Positions 63,390 to 64,000 of a stretch of DNA of 64,000 bases are shown one piece after another; the stretch's first letter is position 1, and every line of letters begins with the position of its first letter. The position numbers were made by a program, and so were the translations under genes. The DNA is from Campylobacter sputorum (GTDB lineage Bacteria > Campylobacterota > Campylobacteria > Campylobacterales > Campylobacteraceae), in the NCBI RefSeq assembly GCF_002220775.1, contig NZ_CP019685.1:1116001-1180000 (forward strand). The letters run 5' to 3'. Under the pieces are notes generated by a model, which saw only the letters and a list, made by a program, of their open reading frames with translations, had not been told where the DNA came from and searched no databases.

Positions 63390-64000
63390 ATGCTTCGTCA
63401 AAGCCAAACTCTTGGACCAAAAGCAAAGCTAAATCACACACTACAAAGTTGGTTGCCAATTTTACAAGCAAGCAGCGAAGATTTAAAAGAAACTCTTGAG
63501 CCATTAGTTAGCGGAAATCCATTTGTAAGCATAGAAACAAATCCAAAATCAATAAGAAAAAAGTCTTTTTTTTCCACAAATACTAAAAACTCCACAACAG
63601 ACAATATAGAATCCCTTTGTATATATGAAAAAAGCTTATATGAAAAACTTTATGAACAGATAAATAAGCCACTTTTTCCTACTCAAAAATCACAAAATAT
63701 TGCTTATAAAATCATAGAATGTATAAATAACGAAGGATATTTTGAAGAAGATAGTGAAATTTATAAAGAGTATTCAAAAGACGAAATAGAAAGCATAAGG
63801 GCTAGATTTAGCCTACTTGAGCCAATTGGAGTTGGATCTAAAAACTACAAAGAAAGTTTTTTATTTCAACTTGAAGATATGCAAATAGATAGCGAACTTT
63901 ATGATATTTGCAAAAAACTTATAGAAAATTTTGAAAATCTTGAAGAATTTGTAAATTTAACTAGATATTCAGAAGCCATGAATATAATAAAAAAATTTAA
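63390..64000 (+). CDS. rpoN: RNA polymerase sigma-54 factor, N-terminal part
   Basis: The gene runs off the right edge; 203 codons are visible. The start is ATG two bases after lptB. It begins LRQSQTLGPKAKLNHTLQSWLPILQAS and has the Gln- and Leu-rich region I with ELEPLV-like ETLEPLVSGNPFVS, then an acidic and variable region II, then the core-binding part with LEPIGVGSKNYKESFLFQL. It is the sigma factor expected to read the flgH promoter in this window and other flagellar genes. Confidence 0.92.
   Translation, partial: MLRQSQTLGPKAKLNHTLQSWLPILQASSEDLKETLEPLVSGNPFVSIETNPKSIRKKSFFSTNTKNSTTDNIESLCIYEKSLYEKLYEQINKPLFPTQKSQNIAYKIIECINNEGYFEEDSEIYKEYSKDEIESIRARFSLLEPIGVGSKNYKESFLFQLEDMQIDSELYDICKKLIENFENLEEFVNLTRYSEAMNIIKKF

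Noticed and set aside
1-64000. CRISPR array, prophage or insertion sequence
   Set aside because: No spaced direct repeats, integrase, transposase or phage structural genes were seen on either strand.

Overview
The window reads as a chromosomal segment of a strongly AT-rich epsilonproteobacterium (Campylobacterota), most likely a Campylobacter. The signs are the HydABCDE hydrogenase operon with HypF and NikR beside it, a perfect sigma-54 promoter in front of flgH, a Sel1-repeat cysteine-rich secreted protein, small metabolic operons with 1-8 base overlaps, and gene neighbourhoods (rpmB/rpe/dnaQ, lpxD/ilvH/ilvB, metG/small Cys protein/fbp/mobB, trmA...yccU/ilvA) that I recall as typical of the genus. 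I cannot name the species.

Layout. 1-4.2 kb: end of a K+ channel gene, rpmB, a CheX/STAS-like multidomain protein, rpe, a DnaQ-type exonuclease and PPK2. 4.2-6.1 kb: dsbD and a tRNA-Gln(CTG). 6.1-6.7 kb: a long AT-rich gap with one possible 28-residue membrane peptide. 6.7-15 kb: the nickel-hydrogenase block hydA-hydB-hydC-hydD-hydE-hypF-nikR. 15-20 kb (minus): psd, a membrane phosphoesterase, lpxD, ilvH, ilvB. 20-26.8 kb: Sel1 protein, flgH, pta-ackA, glycerate kinase and a GntP permease. 26.9-30.5 kb: a Sec-exported PhoX-like protein and a diheme cytochrome c with EF-hand-like loops. 30.5-33 kb: flavodoxin and moaD-moaE-moeA. 33-39 kb (minus): SDR, a MurF-like N-domain protein, metG, a small Cys protein, fbp, mobB, a PHP protein. 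39-43.6 kb: cls, an NhaC-family antiporter, trmA.

43.6-49.3 kb is the one clearly accessory region. It holds a 1253-residue single-chain restriction-modification enzyme (nuclease, methylase and two target-recognition domains), an intact ClbS/DfsB-type gene, and at least four decayed genes. It sits between trmA and yccU-ilvA. A diverged copy of the yccU promoter and start region lies inside it at 47500-47562. One base change (T to C at 48897) appears to have removed both the stop codon of a DUF1722 gene and the overlapping start codon of a TIGR02328 gene.

49.3-64 kb returns to housekeeping content: yccU, ilvA, a DUF4230 protein, tRNA-Glu, a lipoprotein, nfo, a FadL-type outer membrane protein, an AAA+ ATPase, a membrane protein, a complete NikABCDE-type importer with a candidate NikR operator, an S4-domain protein that looks leaderless, tsaE, lptB and the start of rpoN.

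How the genes work together. Nickel is the main theme: an importer, the nickel regulator, the HypF maturation factor, the HydD protease and a nickel enzyme are all here. A second theme is molybdopterin synthesis (moaD, moaE, moeA, mobB). rpoN at the right edge and the sigma-54 promoter of flgH are two parts of the flagellar regulatory cascade. I found no CRISPR array, intact insertion sequence or prophage. The strongest candidates for something new are the decayed island with its duplicated promoter, a G-rich tract between the two recognition domains of the restriction enzyme, a 22-bp palindrome over the moaD ribosome binding site, and the PhoX/diheme cytochrome pair.
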